From an uncultured Roseburia sp. (GTDB lineage Bacteria; Bacillota; Clostridia; Lachnospirales; Lachnospiraceae), in NCBI GenBank assembly GCA_947057405.1, contig CAMSEJ010000026.1, forward strand, positions 1-13,436: 13,436 bases of DNA, read 5' to 3'. Shown one piece after another: positions 5,936-13,436 of this stretch. Below the pieces are notes generated by a model that did not search any database, had not been told where the DNA came from, and saw only the letters and a program-made list of their open reading frames with translations. How positions within the stretch are numbered: the stretch's first letter is position 1; the number at the start of each line of letters is the position of its first letter. The position numbers and the translations under genes are program-made.

Positions 5936-6814
5936 ATGTCATTACTGGAAGCGATACTTATGGGAGTCATACAAGGTGTAACAGAGTTTCTGCCTGTCAG
6001 CAGTTCCGGGCATCTGGCGTTATTTAAGATTTTGTTTGACGTAGAGGCGGATACGGGAATGCTGTTTGACGTACTGTTGCATCTGGGGACATTGATTGCA
6101 ATTTTTGTTGCGTTTTACCGGGACATTTTTCGTATGGTGCGCGAGGCATTTGCTATATTGGGGGATTTTTTCCGCGATGTACGGATTTTTTTCGGGAATG
6201 TTTTTTTTAGGAGGGACGAGCCTTATTATAAGTTAGTGAATAACAGCTATCGGAAGTTTGTGATGCTGGTGATTGTATCGACCATACCGACCGGGGTGAT
6301 TGGATATATGGCGGCGGATGTAGTGGAAGCGGCCTCGGGCATCCTGCTTGTGCCGGGGATCTGCCTGGTGCTTACGGCCGTTTTGCTGTTTTTGTCGGAC
6401 CGGGTGGCGGACGGGGGAAAGACGCCGAGGCAGGTGACGTATTCCAATGCGTTTTTTATCGGGATCTGCCAGGGGTATGCGACGCTTCCGGGGCTTTCCC
6501 GCTCCGGGACGACGATTACCGCCTGCCTGTTAAGCGGATTTAACCGCAAGTTTGCCGTGAAATATTCGTTTATCATGTCAATTCCGGCCGTTTTGGGGGC
6601 GGTGGTGCTTGAGCTTACGGATTTCAAGCAAATTGAGGTTACAATGGCGGATCTCGGCTGTTATGCGGCGGGTGTTTTGTTTGCGGCGGTTGTGGGATAT
6701 ATCTGCATCAAGACCATGCTGGTCGTGGTGCGCAATAAGAAATTTATTATTTTTGCGGTGTACTGCCTGCTTGTGGGCCTGGTGTCGATCGGCGGGTATT
6801 TCTATACGCTGTAA
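5936..6814 (+). CDS. uppP: undecaprenyl-diphosphatase (BacA/UppP family)
   Basis: Integral membrane phosphatase of 292 residues. It removes one phosphate from undecaprenyl diphosphate, regenerating the lipid carrier for peptidoglycan and other envelope polymers, and gives bacitracin tolerance when abundant. The first conserved region is QGVTEFLPVSSSGHL (13-27), with Gln13, Glu17 and His26 in the family's (E/Q)xxxE plus SSSGH pattern. The second is PGLSRSGTT (185-193) with the essential Arg189. About eight hydrophobic helices are visible in two related halves. The first has a loop with many charged and aromatic residues at about 60-105. GAGGAGGG lies just upstream of the ATG at 5936. It leads a plus-strand string; ftsK follows after 27 bp. 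It lies divergent to the broken carboxypeptidase gene, so two envelope genes once shared this intergenic region. Confidence 0.96.
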   Translation: MSLLEAILMGVIQGVTEFLPVSSSGHLALFKILFDVEADTGMLFDVLLHLGTLIAIFVAFYRDIFRMVREAFAILGDFFRDVRIFFGNVFFRRDEPYYKLVNNSYRKFVMLVIVSTIPTGVIGYMAADVVEAASGILLVPGICLVLTAVLLFLSDRVADGGKTPRQVTYSNAFFIGICQGYATLPGLSRSGTTITACLLSGFNRKFAVKYSFIMSIPAVLGAVVLELTDFKQIEVTMADLGCYAAGVLFAAVVGYICIKTMLVVVRNKKFIIFAVYCLLVGLVSIGGYFYTL

Positions 6815-6841
6815 AAAGAAAACGGAAATTTGGAGGAATTT

Positions 6842-9466
6842 ATGGCTGCTGCTAGGAAAAATGCGAAAAACAAGGGGAGGGTAAAAAGGGGTTCCCGGAG
6901 GAACAGGGCGGCTAAGACACAGGGGCTGGCTTTTGAAGGGGAGGTAGTGCTGTGGATTTTGCTGGCGGTTTCCATTCTGCTGTTTGTCAGCAATTTCGGG
7001 ATTGGCGGCAATGTGGGGAGTTTTGCAAGCAAGCTGATTTTCGGGCTGTTTGGTTTGATGGCGTATGTGTTTCCGATTGTATTATTTGTCGGATCCTGTT
7101 TTCTGATTTCCAATCAGAACAACCATTTTGCCGTTTTGAAATTTGCGGCGGGCATCCTGCTGTTTTGTGCGTTTTGTATGTTTTTGCAGTTAGTTGTACA
7201 GGATAAAGGAAGGATATCGGCACAGGTTCTCAAAACGGCGTATACATATTCTTCCGTATATAAAAAGGGCGGCGGCGTGCTGGGCGCACTGTTTGTCTGG
7301 CTGTGCGTACCGAATTTCGGGATGTTCGGATCGTTTGTCATTGCGGTTGCGGCTATGATTATTTCCATGGTATTGCTGACGGAGCGTTCGCTGTTCCGCG
7401 GAATGAAGCGGGGCGGGCAGAAGGTGTATGAAACGGCGAAGGAGGATGTGCGCCGCTATCATGATAACCAGCAGAGAAGGGAGCAGAAACGCGCCGCGCG
7501 CCGCGTAGATAAAAAGGCAAAAGGAGTTTCGTTTGATACGCTGATTAAAGAAATGCCCTCCGGCAAAAAGAAGGGCGGTAAAAAGCCTGCCGGGGATGAG
7601 ATTTGCGAAATTCTGCCGGAAGCTTTGGCTGATTTGCCCGAAGTACAGAAAACGGAGCATATTCCGGTCCGCCCGGTTGGCGCGGAAGAACTGCCGGAGA
7701 TTTTTATGGGAGACGTGCTGACAGGAGAGAGCGAAACGCCGGGAGAAATCCCCGTGCAGGCCGATTCCCCGAAGAAAACGGCGGACGGGACGTATGAATA
7801 TGAGGACGCGAAGCTGTTAGAAGGGATGCTTTCGGACGTAAGCCAGGTGGCGGGCATTCCAAAGACTGCGCCCCCGGAACCGGTAAAACCGGCGCAAAAT
7901 ACGCCTGCAAAAGCGGCCGGAAGAGGAAAACCGGAAGTACGCGAGGAGAGCGAAACCGCGGGGGCAATGGACGGCGCAATGGCGCAAAAGCATCCCGCAC
8001 CGTACGTATTCCCGCCGGTTTCCCTGTTAAAGCAGGGTTCCAAAAAGGCCATGGGCGATTCCAAAACGCATCTGCGGGCAACCGCAAACAAGCTGCAGCA
8101 GACGCTGAAAAATTTCGGCGTCAATGTCACAATATTAAACATCAGCAGCGGCCCTTCGGTGACGCGCTATGAAATCCAGCCGGAAATGGGGGTCAAGGTC
8201 AGCAAAATCGTTAATTTAACGGACGATATCAAGCTGAACCTGGCGGCTGCGGATATCCGGATGGAAGCGCCGATTCCGGGAAAAGCGGCGATTGGGATTG
8301 AAATCCCAAACAAGGAAAACGTGACGGTTATGTTCCGCGAGTTGATTGAGTCGGCGGAGTTTCAGATGAACCAGTCAAAGATTGCGTTTGCCGCCGGGAA
8401 GGATATCGCAGGACAGGTCATTGTAACGGACATTGCCAAAATGCCCCATCTTCTGATTGCGGGCGCGACGGGTTCGGGAAAATCAGTCTGCATCAATACG
8501 ATTATTATGAGTATTTTGTATAAAGCGCACCCGGACGACGTAAAACTGATTATGGTGGATCCGAAGGTGGTAGAGTTAAGCGTCTACAACGGGATTCCGC
8601 ATCTTATGATCCCGGTTGTGACCGATCCGAAGAAAGCGGCCGGGGCATTAAACTGGGCGGTGGCGGAAATGGAAGACCGTTATCAGAAATTTGCGGAATG
8701 CGGCGTCCGCGATTTGAAAGGCTACAATGCCAAGGTGGAATCCATTGCCGGCATAGAAGGGGACGAACCGCCGCAGAAGCTGCCGCAGATTGTAATTATC
8801 GTAGACGAGCTTGCGGATTTGATGATGGTTGCGTCAAACGAAGTGGAAACGGCGATCTGCCGTCTGGCCCAGCTTGCAAGGGCCGCCGGGCTGCATCTGA
8901 TTATTGCAACGCAGAGGCCGTCGGTAAACGTTATTACCGGGTTAATTAAGGCAAACATGCCGTCCCGTGTGGCGTTTGCGGTAACAAGCGGCGTGGATTC
9001 CAGGACGATTTTAGACATGGTCGGCGCGGAAAAGCTGCTCGGGAAAGGAGATATGCTCTTTTTCCCGCAGAATTTCCAAAAACCGCTCCGGGTGCAGGGC
9101 GCGTTTGTTTCGGATGATGAAGTGTCCGCCGTAGTGGATTTTATCAAAAAAGAGAACGGCGTCGGCGAATACAATCCCAAAATCCAGGAGCACGTCGAAC
9201 AGTCCGAAAACAGTTCCGTGTCGGTATCCGACGGGGCAAATGCAGGCGACAGCCGGGACGTACTGTTCTATGAGGTCGGCAGGTTTTTGATTGAAAGCGA
9301 AAAGGGATCGATAGGATCGATCCAGCGGCGTTTTAAGGTCGGTTTTAACCGCGCCGCGCGCATTATGGATCAGCTTGCGGAGGCCGGTCTGGTAGGGCCG
9401 GAGGAAGGGACGAAGGCAAGGAAAATTTTAATGACGGCGGAAGAGTTTGAACAATTGGAAAAATGA
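6842..9466 (+). CDS. ftsK: DNA translocase FtsK/SpoIIIE
   Basis: Septum-anchored, ATP-driven DNA pump of 874 residues that clears chromosome DNA from the closing septum at division and, in spore formers, packs DNA into the forespore. Four membrane helices lie at about 33-53, 63-90, 98-120 and 148-179. A basic stretch and a long Glu/Pro/Ala-rich linker (about 190-385) of low conservation follow. The motor has an alpha part (about 390-480), Walker A GATGSGKS at 541-548, Walker B ending in VDE at 654-656, and the conserved ATQRPS at 689-694. The C-terminal gamma winged helix (about 804-874, with SIGSIQRRFKVGFNRAARIMDQL) reads orienting DNA motifs. The ATG at 6842 was chosen because GGAGG lies 5 bases before it; a TTG at 6830 overlaps that site. 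Whether this copy serves division, sporulation or both cannot be told from sequence alone. fhs starts 13 bp after its stop. Confidence 0.96.
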   Translation: MAAARKNAKNKGRVKRGSRRNRAAKTQGLAFEGEVVLWILLAVSILLFVSNFGIGGNVGSFASKLIFGLFGLMAYVFPIVLFVGSCFLISNQNNHFAVLKFAAGILLFCAFCMFLQLVVQDKGRISAQVLKTAYTYSSVYKKGGGVLGALFVWLCVPNFGMFGSFVIAVAAMIISMVLLTERSLFRGMKRGGQKVYETAKEDVRRYHDNQQRREQKRAARRVDKKAKGVSFDTLIKEMPSGKKKGGKKPAGDEICEILPEALADLPEVQKTEHIPVRPVGAEELPEIFMGDVLTGESETPGEIPVQADSPKKTADGTYEYEDAKLLEGMLSDVSQVAGIPKTAPPEPVKPAQNTPAKAAGRGKPEVREESETAGAMDGAMAQKHPAPYVFPPVSLLKQGSKKAMGDSKTHLRATANKLQQTLKNFGVNVTILNISSGPSVTRYEIQPEMGVKVSKIVNLTDDIKLNLAAADIRMEAPIPGKAAIGIEIPNKENVTVMFRELIESAEFQMNQSKIAFAAGKDIAGQVIVTDIAKMPHLLIAGATGSGKSVCINTIIMSILYKAHPDDVKLIMVDPKVVELSVYNGIPHLMIPVVTDPKKAAGALNWAVAEMEDRYQKFAECGVRDLKGYNAKVESIAGIEGDEPPQKLPQIVIIVDELADLMMVASNEVETAICRLAQLARAAGLHLIIATQRPSVNVITGLIKANMPSRVAFAVTSGVDSRTILDMVGAEKLLGKGDMLFFPQNFQKPLRVQGAFVSDDEVSAVVDFIKKENGVGEYNPKIQEHVEQSENSSVSVSDGANAGDSRDVLFYEVGRFLIESEKGSIGSIQRRFKVGFNRAARIMDQLAEAGLVGPEEGTKARKILMTAEEFEQLEK

Positions 9467-9479
9467 GGAGGTTTGCGGA

Positions 9480-11150
9480 ATGAAAACAGATATTGAAATT
9501 GCGCAGGAGGCGGTATTAGACCCGATCCGGGAGGTTGCGGCAAAGCTTTCCATACCGGAAGAGGATCTGGAGCTTTACGGGAAGTATAAGGCGAAGCTTT
9601 CGGACGGGCTGTTGGAACGCACAAAGGACAATCCCGACGGCAAGCTGGTGCTTGTTACGGCGATTAACCCGACGCCTGCCGGGGAAGGGAAGACGACGAC
9701 CAGTATCGGACTGGGGCAGGCGCTGGGGCGGCTCGGCAAAAAGGCGGTTCTTGCGCTGCGCGAACCCTCCCTTGGGCCGTGCTTTGGGATCAAGGGCGGC
9801 GCGGCGGGCGGCGGCTATGCGCAGGTGGTTCCGATGGAGGATTTAAACCTGCATTTTACCGGGGATTTCCATGCGATTACCTCGGCAAACAACCTGCTTG
9901 CCGCGCTGCTTGACAACCATATCCAGCAGGGGAACGCGCTGCAGATCGATCCGCGGCAGGTTGTCTTTAAGCGCTGCCTGGATATGAACGACCGCGTGCT
10001 GCGCAATGTGGTGGTCGGCATGGGCAGCAAGACGGACGGCATGGTGCGGGAGGATCATTTTGTTATTACCGTCGCGTCCGAAATTATGGCGATCCTCTGC
10101 CTGGCGGACGATATAGCGGATTTGAAACGGCGCCTTTCCAACATTATCGTAGCGTATACGTTCGGCGGCGATCCGGTAACGGCGGGCGATTTGAAGGCAG
10201 CCGGAGCGATGGCGGCGCTGTTAAAAGAGGCCGTAAAACCGAACCTGATCCAGACGTTGGAGCATACGCCTGCCATTGTGCACGGCGGCCCGTTTGCAAA
10301 TATTGCCCACGGCTGCAACAGCGTCAGGGCAACGAAGGCGGGGCTTAAGCTTGCGGACATTGTAGTGACCGAAGCGGGGTTCGGCGCGGATCTGGGCGCG
10401 GAGAAGTTCTTTGATATCAAATGCCGCAAGGCGGGGCTTAAGCCGGACTGCGTGGTTTTGGTGGCAACGGTGCGCGCGCTGAAATACAACGGGGGCGTGC
10501 AAAAGACGGATCTTTCCGGCGAAAATTTAGATGCGCTCAAAAAAGGGATTGTAAATTTAGAAAAGCACATTGAAAACCTTAAGAAGTACGGGGTACCGAT
10601 TGTCGTAACGCTGAATGCGTTTGTGTCGGATACAAAGGCGGAGACGGATTTTGTGGAACGCTTCTGTAAGGAACGCGGCTGCGCGTTTGCGCTTTCAAAG
10701 GTCTGGGAATCAGGCGGCGAAGGCGGGATTGCGCTTGCAGAGCAGGTATTAAAGACGCTTTCGGAGCAGGAAAGCCATTTTCAGCCGCTTTATCCGGATG
10801 AACTCGGATTAAAGGAGAAGATTGCGCGGATTGCACAAGAAATTTACGGCGCAGACGGGATAACGTACAGCCCGGCGGCCGAAAAGGAACTGGCGCGGAT
10901 TACGGAGCTTGGCATGGGTGATTTCCCGGTTTGCGTGGCGAAGACGCAGTATTCGCTGTCGGACGATCCGAAGAAGCTGGGAAGGCCAAAAGGGTTTACG
11001 GTAAATGTGCGGGAAGCCTATGTTTCGGCGGGAGCCGGATTTGTGGTGGCAGTTTTGGGGGCGATTATGACCATGCCCGGGCTGCCGAAGGTTCCGGCGG
11101 CGAATGCAATTGATGTGGATGAAGCGGGGAAGATTACGGGGCTGTTTTAA
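9480..11150 (+). CDS. fhs: formate-tetrahydrofolate ligase
   Basis: Cytosolic enzyme that joins formate to tetrahydrofolate using ATP, giving 10-formyl-THF for purine and formyl-Met synthesis and, in acetogens, for the methyl branch of the Wood-Ljungdahl pathway. Its 556 residues equal the usual bacterial length. The nucleotide loop PTPAGEGKTTTS lies at about 64-75, followed by the invariant REPSLGPCFGIKGGAAGGGYAQ and the NLHFTGDFHAIT block. The C-terminus keeps GFTVNVREAY and TMPGLPKVPAA. The ATG at 9480 has GGAGG 8 bases upstream; the frame is open further up, but only into the ftsK end. It lies 13 bp after ftsK and is probably cotranscribed. The gene is among the most G+C-rich in the window, consistent with high expression and native origin. 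folD, the next pathway step, lies downstream beyond a small unknown gene. Confidence 0.98.
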   Translation: MKTDIEIAQEAVLDPIREVAAKLSIPEEDLELYGKYKAKLSDGLLERTKDNPDGKLVLVTAINPTPAGEGKTTTSIGLGQALGRLGKKAVLALREPSLGPCFGIKGGAAGGGYAQVVPMEDLNLHFTGDFHAITSANNLLAALLDNHIQQGNALQIDPRQVVFKRCLDMNDRVLRNVVVGMGSKTDGMVREDHFVITVASEIMAILCLADDIADLKRRLSNIIVAYTFGGDPVTAGDLKAAGAMAALLKEAVKPNLIQTLEHTPAIVHGGPFANIAHGCNSVRATKAGLKLADIVVTEAGFGADLGAEKFFDIKCRKAGLKPDCVVLVATVRALKYNGGVQKTDLSGENLDALKKGIVNLEKHIENLKKYGVPIVVTLNAFVSDTKAETDFVERFCKERGCAFALSKVWESGGEGGIALAEQVLKTLSEQESHFQPLYPDELGLKEKIARIAQEIYGADGITYSPAAEKELARITELGMGDFPVCVAKTQYSLSDDPKKLGRPKGFTVNVREAYVSAGAGFVVAVLGAIMTMPGLPKVPAANAIDVDEAGKITGLF

Positions 11151-11169
11151 GGGAAGGAAGGTTATTTGT

Positions 11170-11436
11170 ATGATGTATCCATATATGACGCTAAACGACG
11201 ATACCGAGATAACACACTCGGAACGAAAGCCGGACGGAAGCGTAAAAGTATATATTGAAACACCGGATGAGAAAGTATGCTTTCGCCATGCTACTTGCTG
11301 GCTGCCGGAATACCGGTGGGAAGATATAGTTGCTTATACGGATGCGGAAATGGAATATTTTAAAAAGCTTATCCGCAATAATGCCCATTTAATCATAGAG
11401 TTTTCACAAGAAGGAGGGATTACAAATTATTGTTAA
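11170..11436 (+). CDS. small protein of unknown function between fhs and folD
   Basis: Eighty-eight residues, acidic, without signal peptide or membrane helix, so probably cytosolic. The body reads as beta strands (THSERKPDGSVKVYIETPDEKVCFRHATCWLP is interrupted only by turns) followed by a helix (about 58-72) and a final strand. This suggests a small alpha/beta fold. It is rich in aromatic residues and has three cysteines. GGAAGG lies 8-10 bases before two adjacent ATG codons (11170 and 11173). The frame is open further upstream but only across the end of fhs. It resembles, from memory, short uncharacterised proteins scattered through Lachnospiraceae genomes, some next to toxin-antitoxin-like genes; I see no partner here. 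Its base composition is more A+T-rich than fhs or folD, which suggests later insertion into an fhs-folD pair. I do not assign a function. Confidence 0.7.
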   Translation: MMYPYMTLNDDTEITHSERKPDGSVKVYIETPDEKVCFRHATCWLPEYRWEDIVAYTDAEMEYFKKLIRNNAHLIIEFSQEGGITNYC

Positions 11437-11529
11437 ATATATGTGATATTCGGTTCAATGTTGTCCAAGAAACGGGGTACCAGTACTAAACAGAAAAACA
11501 TACAAAACAGAATGCAATCAGGAGGATAT

Positions 11530-12369
11530 ATGGCTAAAATTATTGACGGAAAAAAGATCTCGGCAGAAATTAAGGAAGAATTAAAGGAACAGACGGCACA
11601 GTTAAAGCTGGCGGGAGTGGAAGGTACATTGGCTGTGATCCAGGTGGGAGCGGATCCGGCGTCAAGCGTTTATGTGCGCAATAAGAAGAAAGCGTGCGAG
11701 TATATCGGTATCCGCTCACAGGCGTATGAACTGCCGGAAGAGACGACACAGAAAGAATTGCTGGATTTGATTGGCAGGCTGAATGCGGATGATGCGGTGC
11801 ATGGGATTTTGGTGCAGCTTCCCGTCCCGGCGCATATTGAGGAAAAGACGATTATCAATGCGATTTCTCCGGCCAAGGACGTGGACGGGTTTCATCCCGA
11901 AAGCGTCGGTTCGCTTACGATTGGGCAGCCCGGGTTTGTTTCGTGTACGCCCGCGGGGATTATTGAGCTTTTACGCCGGTCGAAGGTAAAGATGGACGGC
12001 GCAAACTGCGTCATTGTGGGAAGAAGCAATATCGTAGGCAAGCCGATGGCGCTTTTGATGCTCCGGGAACATGCAACGGTTACGGTTGCGCATTCCCACA
12101 CCAAAAATTTAAAGGAGATTTGCAGGAATGCCGATATATTGATTGTAGCGATTGGCAAACGGGAGTTTATTACGGGAGATTACATTAAGCCCGGCGCGGT
12201 GGTGATCGATGTCGGAATCCACAGAGACGAAAATAATAAGCTTTCCGGCGACGTAAAGTACGATGAAGCGGAACCAATTGCTTCTATGATTACGCCGGTA
12301 CCGGGCGGCGTCGGGCCGATGACAATCGCCATGCTGATGCATAACTGTGTGGAAGCCATGACGAAATAA
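11530..12369 (+). CDS. folD: bifunctional methylenetetrahydrofolate dehydrogenase / methenyltetrahydrofolate cyclohydrolase
   Basis: Cytosolic enzyme that interconverts 10-formyl-THF, 5,10-methenyl-THF and 5,10-methylene-THF with NADP(H) or NAD(H), the step next to Fhs. Of its 279 residues, the catalytic Tyr48 and Lys52 are in YVRNK. Other family blocks are HGILVQLPVP, PAKDVDGFHPESVG, the CTPAG loop, the dinucleotide-binding VIVGRSNIVGKPMA and the C-terminal ITPVPGGVGPMT. The length is normal. The ATG at 11530 follows AGGAGG by 4 bases; upstream in-frame ATG codons from 11443 would add 29 residues of no family likeness. The 92-base gap before it (11437-11529) is the largest in this gene string and holds no terminator; I found no firm promoter there. 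The next gene starts 15 bp after its stop. Confidence 0.98.
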   Translation: MAKIIDGKKISAEIKEELKEQTAQLKLAGVEGTLAVIQVGADPASSVYVRNKKKACEYIGIRSQAYELPEETTQKELLDLIGRLNADDAVHGILVQLPVPAHIEEKTIINAISPAKDVDGFHPESVGSLTIGQPGFVSCTPAGIIELLRRSKVKMDGANCVIVGRSNIVGKPMALLMLREHATVTVAHSHTKNLKEICRNADILIVAIGKREFITGDYIKPGAVVIDVGIHRDENNKLSGDVKYDEAEPIASMITPVPGGVGPMTIAMLMHNCVEAMTK

Positions 12370-12384
12370 CGGGAGTAAAGCAGC

Positions 12385-13436
12385 ATGAAATGTGAAAAAT
12401 GCGGGGCGGAGTTAAAACCGGGAAATGTGTACTGCAGCGTCTGCGGGAACGCAGTGCAGCTTGTCCCGGATTATAACCTGCTGGATGAAGATATGCTGGG
12501 TGATATTATCCAGAAAGAGGCAAGGGGCAGCAAAAAAGACGCTGCCCCTGAACTGGATCGGAAGAAGAAGGCAAAAAAGAAAAAGAGGATTGCCGCAGGG
12601 ATTGGCGCGGCCGTATTGATAACGGTTTTTCTGGTTACGTTTTTTGTGTATCAAAAAGCGCAGGAATTTCGTATGGGGAGTTATGAGTATCAGTTTAAAA
12701 AAGCGGAACAATTATTAGAAGAAGGCGATTATAACGGCGCCGCGGCGTATTTTTTGCGCGCGCTTTCGCTGCGCGCCGCAGATCCGGCGGCAAGTAAACG
12801 GCTGGCTTCGATTTATCTGGAGCAGGAGGAAGAAACAGAGGCCGTTTTACTGCTGGAGGAACTGGCGGACGCGGGCGGGGCGGATGAAGAAGCGCTTCGG
12901 ATGCTGATTGACATATATGACGGGAACAGGGAGTATGATAAGATTTTAGAACTGAGCGGGAAGGTAAACGGGGAAGCTCTGCCGCTTTTGTTCGGCGATT
13001 ACCTGGTGGATACGCCGGCATTTGGCGTGGAACCGGGAGTATACGGGGAAGAACTTACGATTACAATGCAGGCGGAGCCGGAATGCGAGATTTTGTATAC
13101 GACGGACGGGGAAGACCCGGGATGCTCCGGAACGGTTTACCGGGGCGGGATTAATTTGGAAGAGGAAGGGACGACAGTGTTTTTTGCCGTTGCACGCAAC
13201 CGGAAGGGAATTTGCAGCAAGGTGGCAAAAGCGTCTTATACGCTTCGGTTTGAAATGCCGGATATGCCTTCGGTGTCTCCGGGCGGGGGAACGTATAACG
13301 AGCCGCAGCAGATTACGGTTTCGGTTCCGGAAGGGTGTACGGCGTATTATACCTGGGACGGAAGCGATCCGGGCGCGCAGTCTGCAAAGTATACGGGAGC
13401 AATTGAAATGCTGCCGGGAAACCAGGTGCTTTCTGT
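12385..13436 (+). CDS. zinc-ribbon, single-pass membrane protein with TPR-like and chitobiase-C-like repeats (partial, runs off the right edge)
   Basis: Open frame of 350 codons without a stop before the window end. A zinc ribbon begins the protein (Cys3, Cys6, Cys17, Cys20). A charged linker with a lysine-rich patch (59-68) leads to one membrane helix (about 69-88). By the positive-inside rule the zinc ribbon should be cytoplasmic and the rest outside. Residues about 99-190 look like TPR or Sel1-type helix pairs (AEQLLEEGDYNGAAAYFLRAL). Then come at least two beta modules of the chitobiase/beta-hexosaminidase C-terminal type (CHB_HEX_C), about 205-287 and from 293, marked by YTTDGEDP (238-245) and YTWDGSDP (322-329). 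GGGAG lies 9 bases before the ATG. No catalytic residues are seen; a wall-binding, sensory or scaffold role is possible. It follows folD by 15 bp but has no evident link to folate metabolism. Confidence 0.88.
   Translation, partial: MKCEKCGAELKPGNVYCSVCGNAVQLVPDYNLLDEDMLGDIIQKEARGSKKDAAPELDRKKKAKKKKRIAAGIGAAVLITVFLVTFFVYQKAQEFRMGSYEYQFKKAEQLLEEGDYNGAAAYFLRALSLRAADPAASKRLASIYLEQEEETEAVLLLEELADAGGADEEALRMLIDIYDGNREYDKILELSGKVNGEALPLLFGDYLVDTPAFGVEPGVYGEELTITMQAEPECEILYTTDGEDPGCSGTVYRGGINLEEEGTTVFFAVARNRKGICSKVAKASYTLRFEMPDMPSVSPGGGTYNEPQQITVSVPEGCTAYYTWDGSDPGAQSAKYTGAIEMLPGNQVLS

Noticed and set aside
7459..8142. Long minus-strand open frames opposite the ftsK linker (also opposite fhs and the amylosucrase gene)
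   Set aside because: They are antisense to well-supported genes, lack ribosome sites and family motifs, and arise from the G+C-rich codon pattern of the true genes.
11437..11529. Separate promoter or folate riboswitch before folD
   Set aside because: The best hexamer pair (TTGTCC and TACTAA, 17 bp apart) has five mismatches, and I see no conserved tetrahydrofolate riboswitch core or terminator hairpin.

Overview
The window looks like chromosomal DNA from a low- to mid-GC Firmicute of class Clostridia, most likely a gut Lachnospiraceae-type anaerobe. This rests on strong AGGAGG-type ribosome binding sites on nearly every gene, sigma-A type promoters, a WalR-like operator, folate C1 genes (fhs, folD) of the kind used by anaerobes, and a zinc-ribbon/TPR/chitobiase-C-like membrane protein typical of that group. 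The assignment is inference from gene content; no 16S rRNA gene is present.

Layout, left to right. (1) 1-200: leader DNA with a likely terminator of an upstream gene. (2) 201-2099: a cytosolic GH13 amylosucrase with the full set of sucrose-binding catalytic residues. (3) 2131-3423: a self-contained unit made of a triple WalR-type box, a near-consensus extended -10 promoter, a secreted SH3-SH3-NlpC/P60 peptidoglycan hydrolase and a terminator. (4) About 3424-5240: an A+T-richer island with a very small ORF overlapping (ATGA) a large serine recombinase. (5) 5203-5757, minus strand: the 5' part of a D-Ala-D-Ala carboxypeptidase gene, cut off right after its SxN motif, about 16 bp beyond the recombinase stop. 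The 3' half is nowhere in the window. (6) 5867 to the window end: a promoter followed by a tightly spaced plus-strand gene string, uppP, ftsK/spoIIIE, fhs, a small unknown gene, folD and a zinc-ribbon/TPR membrane protein that runs off the edge.

How the genes fit together. Three neighbours act on the cell envelope: the NlpC/P60 hydrolase, the broken carboxypeptidase (peptide trimming) and UppP (lipid-carrier recycling). FtsK/SpoIIIE pumps DNA at the division or sporulation septum. Fhs and FolD carry out consecutive steps of tetrahydrofolate C1 metabolism (formate to 10-formyl-THF, then 5,10-methenyl- and 5,10-methylene-THF). The recombinase island is the accessory part and appears to have disrupted the carboxypeptidase gene, either as one end of an integrated element or as a remnant left after a rearrangement.

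Most notable points: the carboxypeptidase gene split beside a serine recombinase, which invites a test for a skin-like or reversible integration; the close match to the WalR consensus in front of the hydrolase; and the translationally coupled micro-ORF ahead of the recombinase. I found no CRISPR array, rRNA, tRNA, riboswitch or complete insertion sequence.
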